Assembly (NCBI RefSeq): GCF_019972135.1 | Contig: NZ_BPFI01000001.1 | Location: 479,106-543,105, forward strand | Direction of reading: 5' to 3' | Source: Sulfurovum sp. TSL1 | Lineage (GTDB): Bacteria; Campylobacterota; Campylobacteria; Campylobacterales; Sulfurovaceae | Length of the DNA stretch: 64,000 nucleotides | In this document: piece by piece, positions 26,846 through 34,225 of the stretch | Numbering within the stretch: the stretch's first letter is position 1 | How the letters are laid out: each line of letters begins with the position of its first letter | Position numbers and translations under genes: made by a program | The notes under the pieces: generated by a model | The model's database searches: none | What the model was told of the DNA's origin: nothing | The model's input: only the letters and a program-made list of their open reading frames with translations

Positions 26846-27301
26846 TTAACAGCTTCCCTTGGCTGACCACTGCCCGTTTGCACTAAAAGAAGGTTGGCAA
26901 CATCCGACCCCACCTGTAAAACTGTCTCCTCCAAAAACCTCTACCTGCTCCATAGTATGGTAATTTTCCCAGATAATCCCCTCAGGATCCTGCACCCAGT
27001 ACTTGTTGGATCTTGCATAACAACATACTGCCTCTTTTTGTTTTTCTCCTGAAACACCGGCAGTTTGAAGTCTCTCTTCAAGCTCCTGTACTGCTTCATC
27101 ACTGTCAACCTGCAGACCTAAATGGTTCAGACCTTTTTTATCTCTGCCAGAAGAGATCGCCATATTTACGGCAGGGTCATCTACCAGCCATTGCGCATAA
27201 TCCTCTTTGAGTTTTGTAGGTTCCATACCGAAAAGTGCCGTATAGAACTTTACACTTTTTTCCAGATCCTCTACCGATATATGTATATGTAATCTCTTCA
27301 T
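26846..27301 (-). CDS. arsI: ArsI/CadI-type vicinal oxygen chelate protein
   Basis: About 151-aa protein of the glyoxalase fold. MKRLHIHISVEDLEKSVKFY opens the first beta-alpha module, LNHLGLQVDSDEA carries a metal His, and WVQDPEGIIWENY carries the Glu. The vicinal cysteines AVCCYAR match the organoarsenical-binding site of the C-As lyase ArsI, and the tail is Cys-rich (GVGCC...KGSC). ArsI demethylates trivalent methylarsenite. CadI-type relatives bind cadmium, so function needs testing. The second ATG (27301) fits the GGAG spacing better than the one at 27313. It is the first gene of the nine-gene operon. Confidence 0.85.
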   Translation of the reverse strand: MKRLHIHISVEDLEKSVKFYTALFGMEPTKLKEDYAQWLVDDPAVNMAISSGRDKKGLNHLGLQVDSDEAVQELEERLQTAGVSGEKQKEAVCCYARSNKYWVQDPEGIIWENYHTMEQVEVFGGDSFTGGVGCCQPSFSANGQWSAKGSC

Positions 27302-27355
27302 TATGATCTCCATCTATTTAAAATTAAGAAAATTGTAGCAGATTATGATCATTAA

Positions 27356-27371
27356 ATCAAGATATCTTGAT
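27356..27371. promoter_or_regulatory. Probable ArsR operator between arsI and arsB
   Basis: ATCAAGATATCTTGAT is a perfect 16-bp palindrome with the ATCAA/TTGAT half-sites common in ArsR operators. It overlaps TTGATA at 27367-27372, which with TATAGT at 27391-27396 (18-bp spacer) makes a promoter for arsB. One site could therefore control both divergent units. Confidence 0.65.
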
Positions 27372-27423
27372 ATATTTATCTTATTTTCGCTATAGTTACC
27401 ATATTCATTCATAGGGAGTCTAT

Positions 27424-28686
27424 ATGTTTCTGGCAATTTCGGTCTTTTTTATCACTTTGATCTTTGTGATCTGGCAGCCAAAAGGACTTCAGATAGGTAC
27501 AACAGCCGTTATAGGTGCAATTGTTGCATTGCTCGTTGGTGTAGTGAGCTATACAGATGTTTTTACCGTGATTGATATCGTCTGGGATGCAACCTTGGCT
27601 TTCATAGGTATCATCATTCTATCCATGGTACTGGATCAGATAGGTTTTTTTGAATGGGCAGCGATAAAAATGGCGAAACTGAGCCGTGGCAGCGGGAACA
27701 GAATGTTTGTCTATATTCTACTCCTGGGTGCGCTTGTTGCAGCCTTCTTTGCCAATGACGGTGCAGCACTTATCCTCACCCCTATTCTGCTTGCTAAGAT
27801 GAAGTACTTAAAAATGAATCCTTTGGCAATATTTGCATTTTTGATGGCGGGTGGGTTCATAGGCGACAGTGCATCTAATCCGCTGGTGATCTCCAACCTT
27901 ACCAACATCGTTACGGTCGGATATTTTGATATAGGTTTCGTGGAATATGCAAAAAATATGTTTTTACCTAACCTTTTGTCGATCTTTGCTTCCATCGCAG
28001 TGCTATGGATCTATTTCCGTAAAGATATTCCTTTAAAAGTGGATGTCACTACGCTGCCTGAAGCCGCTTCGGTCATTAAGAACCAAACCATGTTCAAACT
28101 CTCCTGGTTCTTTTTGGCACTTTTGATGATAGGCTACTTTGTCGGTGATCTTTATCACCTTCCGGTGTCCCTTTTTGCATTAGGCGGGGCACTGATCTTT
28201 TTAGCCATTGCAACCCATTACAAAGCAACAAAACCCATCATGACCATCAAAGCTGCACCATGGCAGGTGGTGTGGTTCAGTATCGGGCTCTATGTGGTAG
28301 TCTACGGACTGAAAAATGCGGGTCTGACTGAAGTGATCGCCTCGTGGATCACAGGTCTGAATACACAGGGAACGGCTGTGGCAGTCGTAGGAACCGGGTT
28401 TTTATCCGCATTGATCAGCTCGGTGATGAACAATATGCCAACGATCATGATCATGGATATCGCTATTGATCATGTGGGTTATACGGGAAATGAAGCACTG
28501 GTCTATGCCAATATCTTAGGCTCGAACCTTGGACCTAAAATGACACCGATCGGTTCGCTGGCTACCCTGCTCTGGCTGCATGTACTTGCACAAAAAGGGG
28601 TAAAAATAGGCTGGGGAGAATATATGAAAGTAGGACTGGTTATTACGCCTCCTGTCTTGTTCATAGCCCTGTTAGGTTTAATTTAG
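27424..28686 (+). CDS. arsB: ArsB-type arsenite efflux transporter
   Basis: 420-aa inner-membrane protein with 11-12 helices. It belongs to the ArsB/NhaD ion transporter superfamily, and length is normal for ArsB. Diagnostic stretches are FFANDGAALILTPILLAKM and SSVMNNMPTIMIMDIAIDH, plus GSNLGPKMTPIGSLATLLW. It exports As(III) or Sb(III) produced by ArsC. AGGGAG precedes the ATG. It is divergent from the arsI operon and its promoter overlaps the putative ArsR operator. Confidence 0.93.
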   Translation: MFLAISVFFITLIFVIWQPKGLQIGTTAVIGAIVALLVGVVSYTDVFTVIDIVWDATLAFIGIIILSMVLDQIGFFEWAAIKMAKLSRGSGNRMFVYILLLGALVAAFFANDGAALILTPILLAKMKYLKMNPLAIFAFLMAGGFIGDSASNPLVISNLTNIVTVGYFDIGFVEYAKNMFLPNLLSIFASIAVLWIYFRKDIPLKVDVTTLPEAASVIKNQTMFKLSWFFLALLMIGYFVGDLYHLPVSLFALGGALIFLAIATHYKATKPIMTIKAAPWQVVWFSIGLYVVVYGLKNAGLTEVIASWITGLNTQGTAVAVVGTGFLSALISSVMNNMPTIMIMDIAIDHVGYTGNEALVYANILGSNLGPKMTPIGSLATLLWLHVLAQKGVKIGWGEYMKVGLVITPPVLFIALLGLI

Positions 28687-28988
28687 CCTCTTTTTCTTTC
28701 ATTTCAGATCCTCACTATACAACGATCAAAAAAGTTCGTGCTTATATCTGTGGTGCAGGATTTCAAGAAATATATTTATTTGGAAATGGGTTTGTTTTTT
28801 CAATCAACTTTATTAAACGAAGGGAAAAACATGACTACCCCCACCTTTTTCTTCTAAATCATCTTAGACTTCTTAAATGCTGTTGTACACTATAACATTA
28901 GTAAAATACCGCTATAATAATTGAAGTTACACCATATATCCATCCACAAACAATGAACTACAGAGATAGTCCTTGAAGGTTATTTTAA
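28687..28988. other. Intergenic region without a supported gene
   Basis: About 300 bp between arsB and the PAS-GGDEF gene. A GCTATAAT -10 box at about 28912-28919 probably drives the downstream gene with a leader of about 70 bases. No long ORF, repeat or clear terminator hairpin is seen in the rest. Confidence 0.4.
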
Positions 28989-29903
28989 ATGAACGATTCA
29001 CCTAATTTCCTACACTCTATTCTTAACACGCTTACAACGAATATAGCTGTTATTGATAAACTGGGTTATATTCAATATGTCAATCTAAGCTGGGAGAAAT
29101 TTTCCCAACACAATGATCATATACTCAATAGTAGTTGGGACAATATCAATTATTTGGAAACTTGCGATAAAGCTGCATTAATGGGTGATGAATTAGCGAA
29201 ACAAGCAGCAGATGGTATCAGAAAAGTGATCAATAATGAACAAGAATTGTTCTACCTTGAATACCCCTGTCATAGTCCCAATGAGGCAAGGTGGTTCATG
29301 ATGAGAGTTACGAAATTTCAATTGGAAGAGAAGACCTATTTCGTATTATCGCATTATAATATTACAGAGAGAAAACTTGCTGAAGAAAAAGTATTAAAGC
29401 TATCTCAAATTGATGGGCTTACCAACATAGCGAATCGTAGACATTTTGAAAATTTTCTTAATGATGAATGGAATCGGTGTCTACGTTTAAATATGCCTAT
29501 AACGCTTGCAATCATTGATATCGATAACTTCAAGACATTGAATGATACATACGGGCATCAAACTGGAGATGACTGCCTAAAGAGAATTGCTGCTATACTT
29601 AAGAACTTTGCTAAAAGACCAAGTGATGTTTGTGCAAGATATGGTGGAGATGAATTTGTCCTGTTATGGGGTAATACAGGTTATGAGACATCCAAAGTGA
29701 TAGTAGACAAACTATTTAATGCTATACATGAGCTAAAAATACCGAACATAAATGCTCCAAGTATACCAATTATGACTTCAAGCATTGGAGTGTCAACACT
29801 GTATCCTGACAAAAAGACAACTAAAGAAGACCTAATTAAAGCTGCAGATATTCTACTTTATAGAGCAAAAGAACTTGGTAGAAATCAAGTTTGCTATAAA
29901 TAA
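28989..29903 (+). CDS. PAS-GGDEF diguanylate cyclase
   Basis: 304-aa soluble protein. An N-terminal PAS domain (about residues 8-125, opening LTTNIAVIDKLGYIQYVNLS) leads into a GGDEF domain with substrate region DIDNFKTLNDTYGHQTGDDC and active motif RYGGDEFVLLW. It should make c-di-GMP from GTP in response to a ligand or redox change sensed by PAS. No membrane helix is present. It converges on two reverse-strand genes also built on GGDEF/EAL folds. Confidence 0.93.
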   Translation: MNDSPNFLHSILNTLTTNIAVIDKLGYIQYVNLSWEKFSQHNDHILNSSWDNINYLETCDKAALMGDELAKQAADGIRKVINNEQELFYLEYPCHSPNEARWFMMRVTKFQLEEKTYFVLSHYNITERKLAEEKVLKLSQIDGLTNIANRRHFENFLNDEWNRCLRLNMPITLAIIDIDNFKTLNDTYGHQTGDDCLKRIAAILKNFAKRPSDVCARYGGDEFVLLWGNTGYETSKVIVDKLFNAIHELKIPNINAPSIPIMTSSIGVSTLYPDKKTTKEDLIKAADILLYRAKELGRNQVCYK

Positions 29904-29982
29904 GTCGATGAGATCATATATTAGACACGTATTTCGCTAATAGATCTGAGAACACTGCAGTAAGAAATTTAATGCTTTCTAC

Positions 29983-30756
29983 CTACATTTTATTATGAAA
30001 AAGTTTTTCATCCAGTTGATCTAATACGGATGAAAAAGATTCATTTTTGATGTATTGTATCTCAGCGGCATTAAATGTCAGGCTAAATACCCTGTTACGG
30101 TGTTTGAAGCTATAGTTTGACATCTCATGTTGCATATTGCTGATATGTTCCTCTACTTCGTTTTCATTCATGTCATGCATAAAAATGAGAAAGTTGTCTT
30201 TCAAATAACGAACGATCTCATAATGACAATGTTTCTGATCCAGATAACCGATCATATAATCACTTACCTGTTTTATGAGTGTATTACCTATATTTGAATC
30301 ATACTCTCTAACGATCTTGTCATAATCTACGATCTTGATACTTATCAAAAATCCATAATCCTTAAATGTTTCATTCTTATTGAGTTTATCTTTAAATATC
30401 CATAATCGATTTTTGGTCTCCGAAATATCATCTGAAAAAAGTTGTGTACGCAGAGTATCCACAGCAGATCTAAGGACATTCAGCTCCCTCACATAGTCTC
30501 TGCCTGAATCAAACCAATACTGCTCCATTTTTTTAAGCGATTGCATAGTGTTCATGATCTCATCTTCATCCGCAGAAACTCTATGAAGACTTTCTTCTTT
30601 ATGTTGATTGTCGATTTTTTCCATCTCTTCAGTAAAGATCTCTAGATACTTAGAAGGCATGACGATCTCATTCTTTAACGCTCTAAGCATAGCTTTTTCC
30701 GTTATGTGTACCAGTTTTTCATTATCGTTATACAATGTTATCTCCTTTCGAGCCAA
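29983..30756 (-). CDS. Degenerate GGDEF-domain protein
   Basis: 257-aa soluble protein. A helical N-terminal half rich in Glu/Lys precedes a cyclase-like C-terminal half (LISIKIVDYDKIVREYDSNI...VRYLKDNFLIFMHD). The position of GGDEF is occupied by YLKDNF, so no cyclase activity is expected. Its start overlaps the end of the upstream EAL-domain gene by 29 bp, suggesting an operon and a physical or regulatory partnership. It may act as a c-di-GMP or partner-binding adaptor. Confidence 0.65.
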   Translation of the reverse strand: MARKEITLYNDNEKLVHITEKAMLRALKNEIVMPSKYLEIFTEEMEKIDNQHKEESLHRVSADEDEIMNTMQSLKKMEQYWFDSGRDYVRELNVLRSAVDTLRTQLFSDDISETKNRLWIFKDKLNKNETFKDYGFLISIKIVDYDKIVREYDSNIGNTLIKQVSDYMIGYLDQKHCHYEIVRYLKDNFLIFMHDMNENEVEEHISNMQHEMSNYSFKHRNRVFSLTFNAAEIQYIKNESFSSVLDQLDEKLFHNKM

Positions 30757-32287
30757 ATGTCGCTGTTACATTGTCCCAATGTTCCGGCTTATGCAAATGA
30801 TACCCTTGCAGATAATCTACACCGATACTTTTTGCCAGTCTCATAATATGCGCATCACTGATATATTCAGCAATGGTTTTGATCCCGAGATCATGACAGA
30901 TCTTCACCATATTCTCCAGGATGATCCTGTATTTTATATCATCGATCTTCGATACCAGTGAACCATCCAGTTTGACACAATCGATATCAAGATGCACGAT
31001 ATTGTCAAAATTGGAGAATCCACTGCCGAAATCATCTATAGCGATAAGTACCCCCTGTTTTTTCAGTGCAAAGATAAATTCATTGACCTGTTCAATATCT
31101 TCGATCTGCTCACTCTCTACGATTTCAACCGTTAAACGCTCTCCTATATTTCTCTGTTTGATCTGTTGTATCAAGGTGTTACAAAGTTCAGAGTTGTTGA
31201 TATCCAGATAAGAGAGGTTCAGGGTCATGGCAACCTCACAGTGATCCATGACATCAAACACTTTTTCTATCATTTGGGACATCAGCTGTGTATATAAACG
31301 GTATTCCTTTGATTTGTCCATAAATACTGCCGGTGATAAGACATGCCCGTCATCGTCCATCAATCTCATAAGACTTTCAAATTTACAGGGAACACTATTA
31401 TTATCAGCATCAAAGATACCCTGAAAATATGGGGTGACCGTCTCTTGTTTGATATTATGAAGCAGTGTCTCATAGACCTTATTAACGATATGTTCATTCT
31501 TCTGGATCGAATAACTGTCATAAAAGACATAATTCTTGCGTGATCTTTTTGCTTCCTGCAATGCTTTTTCCGCATAAAGCAAACTGACAGAACTGTCTGC
31601 TTTTGTGGCACCAAAGGTCGTATTGAGATGAATATGGCTATCCTCAGATACAAAGAACTTATGGTTTGCGATGCTATCAGAGAGTTGTTTCACCACAAAT
31701 TCAAGCAGGCGATGATGTAAACCATGTTTGATGAATAAACAGAGTTTGTCTGCATAGACATGATAGAGTTCATAGGAAAACACTTCCAAACCCTGTTTTT
31801 TAAATACACCTGTGGTCTCCATCTCTTTCAGGGTATTTTCTATCAGCGTTTGCATCTCATTCACCATACGTGTACCGGTTTCATAGCCATAGAGGATATT
31901 GATATCATCAAATGCAACGATGTCGATCAGTGAAACGATAGCAATATCATTGTACGAAGAGATCATTTTCTGGTGATCCTGCATGGTTCTACCTGATGAT
32001 ATAACAGAAAATGGCCTCTTTGTGTTCTCATCGGCCAATATTTTTTTATCCGGTTGAGGAAGAGTCGCACCCATATTCGTTCCTTTTTTATCTAAGTCAA
32101 CTTGATGTTTGATCTCCATCAGTTTAAGTAAGGCTTCATCTCTTGTCTGAGCATCTACTCTTTTTTTGATCGGTTTGCCGTCAGCATCTCTGTAGGTAAC
32201 GTAGTAACCTGTGACCTTGCCATCAGATTTACGATAGAGTTCACTGACACCTTTATAGTGCTTGTCAGTGATAGTTCTGATTGGCAT
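30728..32287 (-). CDS. EAL-domain protein with integrase-like N-terminal DNA-binding domain
   Basis: 519-aa protein with an unusual layout. Residues about 5-65 (KHYKGVSELYRKSDG, GYYVTYRDADGKPIKKRV, then a helix with EALLKLMEIKHQV) look like the arm-type, three-strand-plus-helix DNA-binding domain of tyrosine recombinases. No recombinase catalytic domain follows. Residues about 95-260 form a GGDEF-like domain whose active motif is lost (VYADKLCLFI). Residues about 265-510 are an EAL domain with FESLMRL in place of EALxR, but LNLSYLD, VEIVESE, IDDFGSGFSN, KLDGSLV and QGYHLHKP are kept. A c-di-GMP phosphodiesterase or sensor able to bind DNA is inferred. Confidence 0.8.
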   Translation of the reverse strand: MPIRTITDKHYKGVSELYRKSDGKVTGYYVTYRDADGKPIKKRVDAQTRDEALLKLMEIKHQVDLDKKGTNMGATLPQPDKKILADENTKRPFSVISSGRTMQDHQKMISSYNDIAIVSLIDIVAFDDINILYGYETGTRMVNEMQTLIENTLKEMETTGVFKKQGLEVFSYELYHVYADKLCLFIKHGLHHRLLEFVVKQLSDSIANHKFFVSEDSHIHLNTTFGATKADSSVSLLYAEKALQEAKRSRKNYVFYDSYSIQKNEHIVNKVYETLLHNIKQETVTPYFQGIFDADNNSVPCKFESLMRLMDDDGHVLSPAVFMDKSKEYRLYTQLMSQMIEKVFDVMDHCEVAMTLNLSYLDINNSELCNTLIQQIKQRNIGERLTVEIVESEQIEDIEQVNEFIFALKKQGVLIAIDDFGSGFSNFDNIVHLDIDCVKLDGSLVSKIDDIKYRIILENMVKICHDLGIKTIAEYISDAHIMRLAKSIGVDYLQGYHLHKPEHWDNVTATFGSKGDNIV

Positions 32288-32372
32288 TTTTTCCTCCGAT
32301 CTCCATTAAACTTTTTTTCTTAAAGATATTTTCAAACTGAAAATATCTAAACCATATTTTACTATTGTAGTC

Positions 32373-32411
32373 AAAAGTTACTACATATGTCAAGTTAATG
32401 TAGTAACTTTT
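32373..32411. repeat. 14-bp inverted repeat upstream of the EAL/DNA-binding gene
   Basis: AAAAGTTACTACAT (32373-32386) and ATGTAGTAACTTTT (32398-32411) are perfect inverted copies separated by 11 bases. They lie about 85 bp upstream of the start codon at 32287, just before a possible -10 box (TAAAAT on the reverse strand near 32358). An operator for the gene's own DNA-binding domain is a natural reading. Confidence 0.65.
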
Positions 32412-32495
32412 AAATATAACCAAATAAACATGCTATAAAAGGCGATAGAGGGAACCAAATAGCATATTATATATTTATTAATATAGCATGACTCT

Positions 32496-32508
32496 AAAAG
32501 TTACTACA
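32496..32508 (+). repeat. Third copy of the AAAAGTTACTACA site
   Basis: AAAAGTTACTACA repeats the left arm of the inverted repeat at 32373 exactly, about 110 bp farther upstream. The stretch between is AT-rich and has no gene. Confidence 0.6.
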
Positions 32509-32641
32509 ATTTCATTCCTACTTTATATTAATAAATATTTATCATGGGATCACGAGAAAGAAAAACGATTTTCATTCTTCCCTACTCCATTAGGATGGTT
32601 TCTGTTATACTTATAAAAGACTAGTTAAAACAAGGTATCCA

Positions 32642-33099
32642 ATGGGCAGTGAAATAACCCACCACCCCCCCCCGTCAATCAACTTGGCATAGACAAAGCC
32701 GTCGCCCTGATAGATGATCTGATGCATATGGACCATTTCCCCGAGAAAGCCCTTCCCTCCCATGACCTGCAACTGGTACAGAACAGTGCAGTCCTGAAAA
32801 TAGCTGAAGGTGTGCACTTCGGGTTTGAGGATGAGGAAGAACGTTTTGATCTCACGCTGGTAGAGAACTTTGACCGTCACAATTTCACGCAACTTAAGAT
32901 CTCAGAAGTCTTTGCCCATACTACCCTGGAGAGACCTCTCATCGCCACAGCGGAAGATGGTACGGATCTAACGGATGAGTTGATATCCAATCAAAACGGT
33001 GCGATCTCTCTCAAAAAACCTCTCATGCCGGCAATGATCACCCTGGACAAAAAGATCATTATGCAAGATTGTCTCTGTTATCTCTTGGAAGACTATTAA
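32642..33099 (+). pseudogene. Hypothetical gene interrupted at a poly-C tract (phase-variable or frameshifted)
   Basis: AAGG precedes an ATG at 32642 that reads MGSEITHHPPP and then meets a stop soon after a run of nine C (32665-32673). With one C more the frame joins the long downstream frame, which is open to 33099 and includes VNQLGIDKAVALIDDLMHMD. That would give a protein of about 151 aa. The joined sequence is acidic and soluble with no family I recognise. The frame change occurs exactly at the homopolymer, so slipped-strand phase variation (as in Campylobacter contingency genes) or a length error in the sequence are the two explanations. An internal ATG at 32722 could still give a 125-aa product. 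Confidence 0.55.
32665..32673 (+). repeat. Poly-C tract (nine C) inside a coding region
   Basis: Nine consecutive C near the 5' end of the hypothetical gene. Homopolymer C/G runs of this length are rare in AT-rich genomes and prone to slippage. Confidence 0.8.
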
Positions 33100-33124
33100 G
33101 ATTTAAATTTTTCATCCTTTATGT

Positions 33125-33832
33125 TTAAACATAGTTTTTTTTCAAAAATATCAAATAGATCGCTACAGAAATGCCCGCAGAACCCAGGATCATCAGCATG
33201 ACCATGATCTGATACCGTACAGCGATCAAAGGATCAACCCCTGAAAGTATCTGACCTGTCATCATTCCCGGTAAAGATACCAATCCCACAGCAAAGAGTG
33301 CATTGATTATGGGGATAAGTGCTGCTTTATAGGATGTTGCTCTGGCATCACTATAATTATTTCCTCTTTCTAATTCACTCTCAAACCTCTCAGCAGAGAT
33401 ACTCACAGCATTCATAGAGTTTGCAAATATCATACCCGCTATAGGTATAAGAAATCTAGGCTCATACCAAGGGTGCAAGTCCAATACACCAAACACTACC
33501 ATCAGCAAAGTAAATACTCCACCAAAGAAAATAGCGATAAAAGCATGAAGGTAGAGTGAGTTTTGTCGTTTTTGAACCGGACGCAGTGCGATGACACTTG
33601 CAGCGATGAGCATTACACAGAGTATTATGATCACAAAATAAGGGGAGTTTGCATCAAAGATGTATGTAAGTACATATCCGATCAAGATCAATTGTATCAA
33701 CATTCTGAACAGTGCATAAAAAAGTGTCGTCTTGTCTTGTGTCCAACGCATATAGATCACGATCACTATAGCAACGGGAATCATGACCCACAAAAGGTTT
33801 AAAAATGAGATATCGTATATAGATGTATTCAT
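33125..33832 (-). CDS. fetB: FetB-like ABC transporter permease (UPF0014)
   Basis: About 235-aa inner-membrane protein with six to seven helices. FIPIAGMIFANSMNAVSISAE-like residues and ALFAVGLVSLPGMMTGQILS are hallmarks of the UPF0014/FetB family. In E. coli, FetAB exports iron and aids oxidative-stress resistance. The partner ATPase FetA is not next to it here. The ATG at 33832 is chosen because TATAAT lies exactly six bases upstream (leaderless type); an ATG at 33865 would add 11 residues upstream of the promoter. Confidence 0.88.
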   Translation of the reverse strand: MNTSIYDISFLNLLWVMIPVAIVIVIYMRWTQDKTTLFYALFRMLIQLILIGYVLTYIFDANSPYFVIIILCVMLIAASVIALRPVQKRQNSLYLHAFIAIFFGGVFTLLMVVFGVLDLHPWYEPRFLIPIAGMIFANSMNAVSISAERFESELERGNNYSDARATSYKAALIPIINALFAVGLVSLPGMMTGQILSGVDPLIAVRYQIMVMLMILGSAGISVAIYLIFLKKNYV

Positions 33833-33844
33833 AGATATATTATA
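33832..33844 (-). promoter_or_regulatory. Leaderless-type promoter of fetB-like gene
   Basis: On the reverse strand GCTATAAT (box at 33844-33839) is followed by ATATCT and then the ATG. The spacing is again six bases with no RBS, the same design as at 10077 and 14645. Confidence 0.6.
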
Positions 33845-33916
33845 GCAAATTCCCCTCTGCTCCACTCAAACTTGATCTCCACTTGTCAAAATCATTTATC
33901 CAGCATCATTTTAACA

Positions 33917-33941
33917 CGCTTGATTAAAATTTAATCAAGCG
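33917..33941. promoter_or_regulatory. 25-bp near-perfect palindrome between fetB and the ABC genes
   Basis: CGCTTGATTAAA and TTTAATCAAGCG are inverted copies separated by one base. No T-tract follows, so it is more likely an operator than a terminator. The TTGAT/ATCAA ends are nine bases apart, too far for an FNR site. It lies about 75 bp upstream of the fetB start and may control either divergent unit. Confidence 0.5.
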
Positions 33942-34010
33942 ACTATACATAAATTGCTCCATTATTGTTATACTTGAAACACAAATATTGGAAAGTAATT
34001 TAAGAGGTCT

Positions 34011-34222
34011 AAATACAAAGTGTCATGCTTTGTATTTACAAGTGCCTGAAGTGAATTAAAACCTCCTTTTTGAATACGATGTAATCTCTCCTTATCTCAC
34101 TTCAGGTACCTGTAAATACAAAAATTTCAACTCTTAAAAATTTCAATATGGCATAGGTATACCCCCCCCATGTAGAGGCTATACCTATGTCAAAAAACGT
34201 ATAAGTTTTTTTAAAAGGAGGT
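34011..34222 (+). promoter_or_regulatory. Structured leader of the nitrate-type ABC genes with an anti-RBS loop
   Basis: Hairpin A pairs AAATACAAAG (34011-34020) with CTTTGTATTT (34028-34037). Hairpin B pairs 34029-34054 with 34097-34122 (26 positions, one G-U and one mismatch) and uses the same 34029-34037 strand, so A and B exclude each other. The loop of B holds ACCTCCTTTT (34061-34070), exactly complementary to the RBS AAAAGGAGGT (34213-34222). A third hairpin pairs CATAGGTATA (34152-34161) with TATACCTATG (34180-34189) around eight C. This looks like a cis-acting control RNA; the signal is unknown. Confidence 0.6.
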
Positions 34223-34225
34223 AAG

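Noticed and set aside
30728-32287. Degraded integrase marking a prophage or island
   Set aside because: The integrase-like part is only the DNA-binding domain and is fused in frame to intact signalling domains; no other phage genes are nearby.
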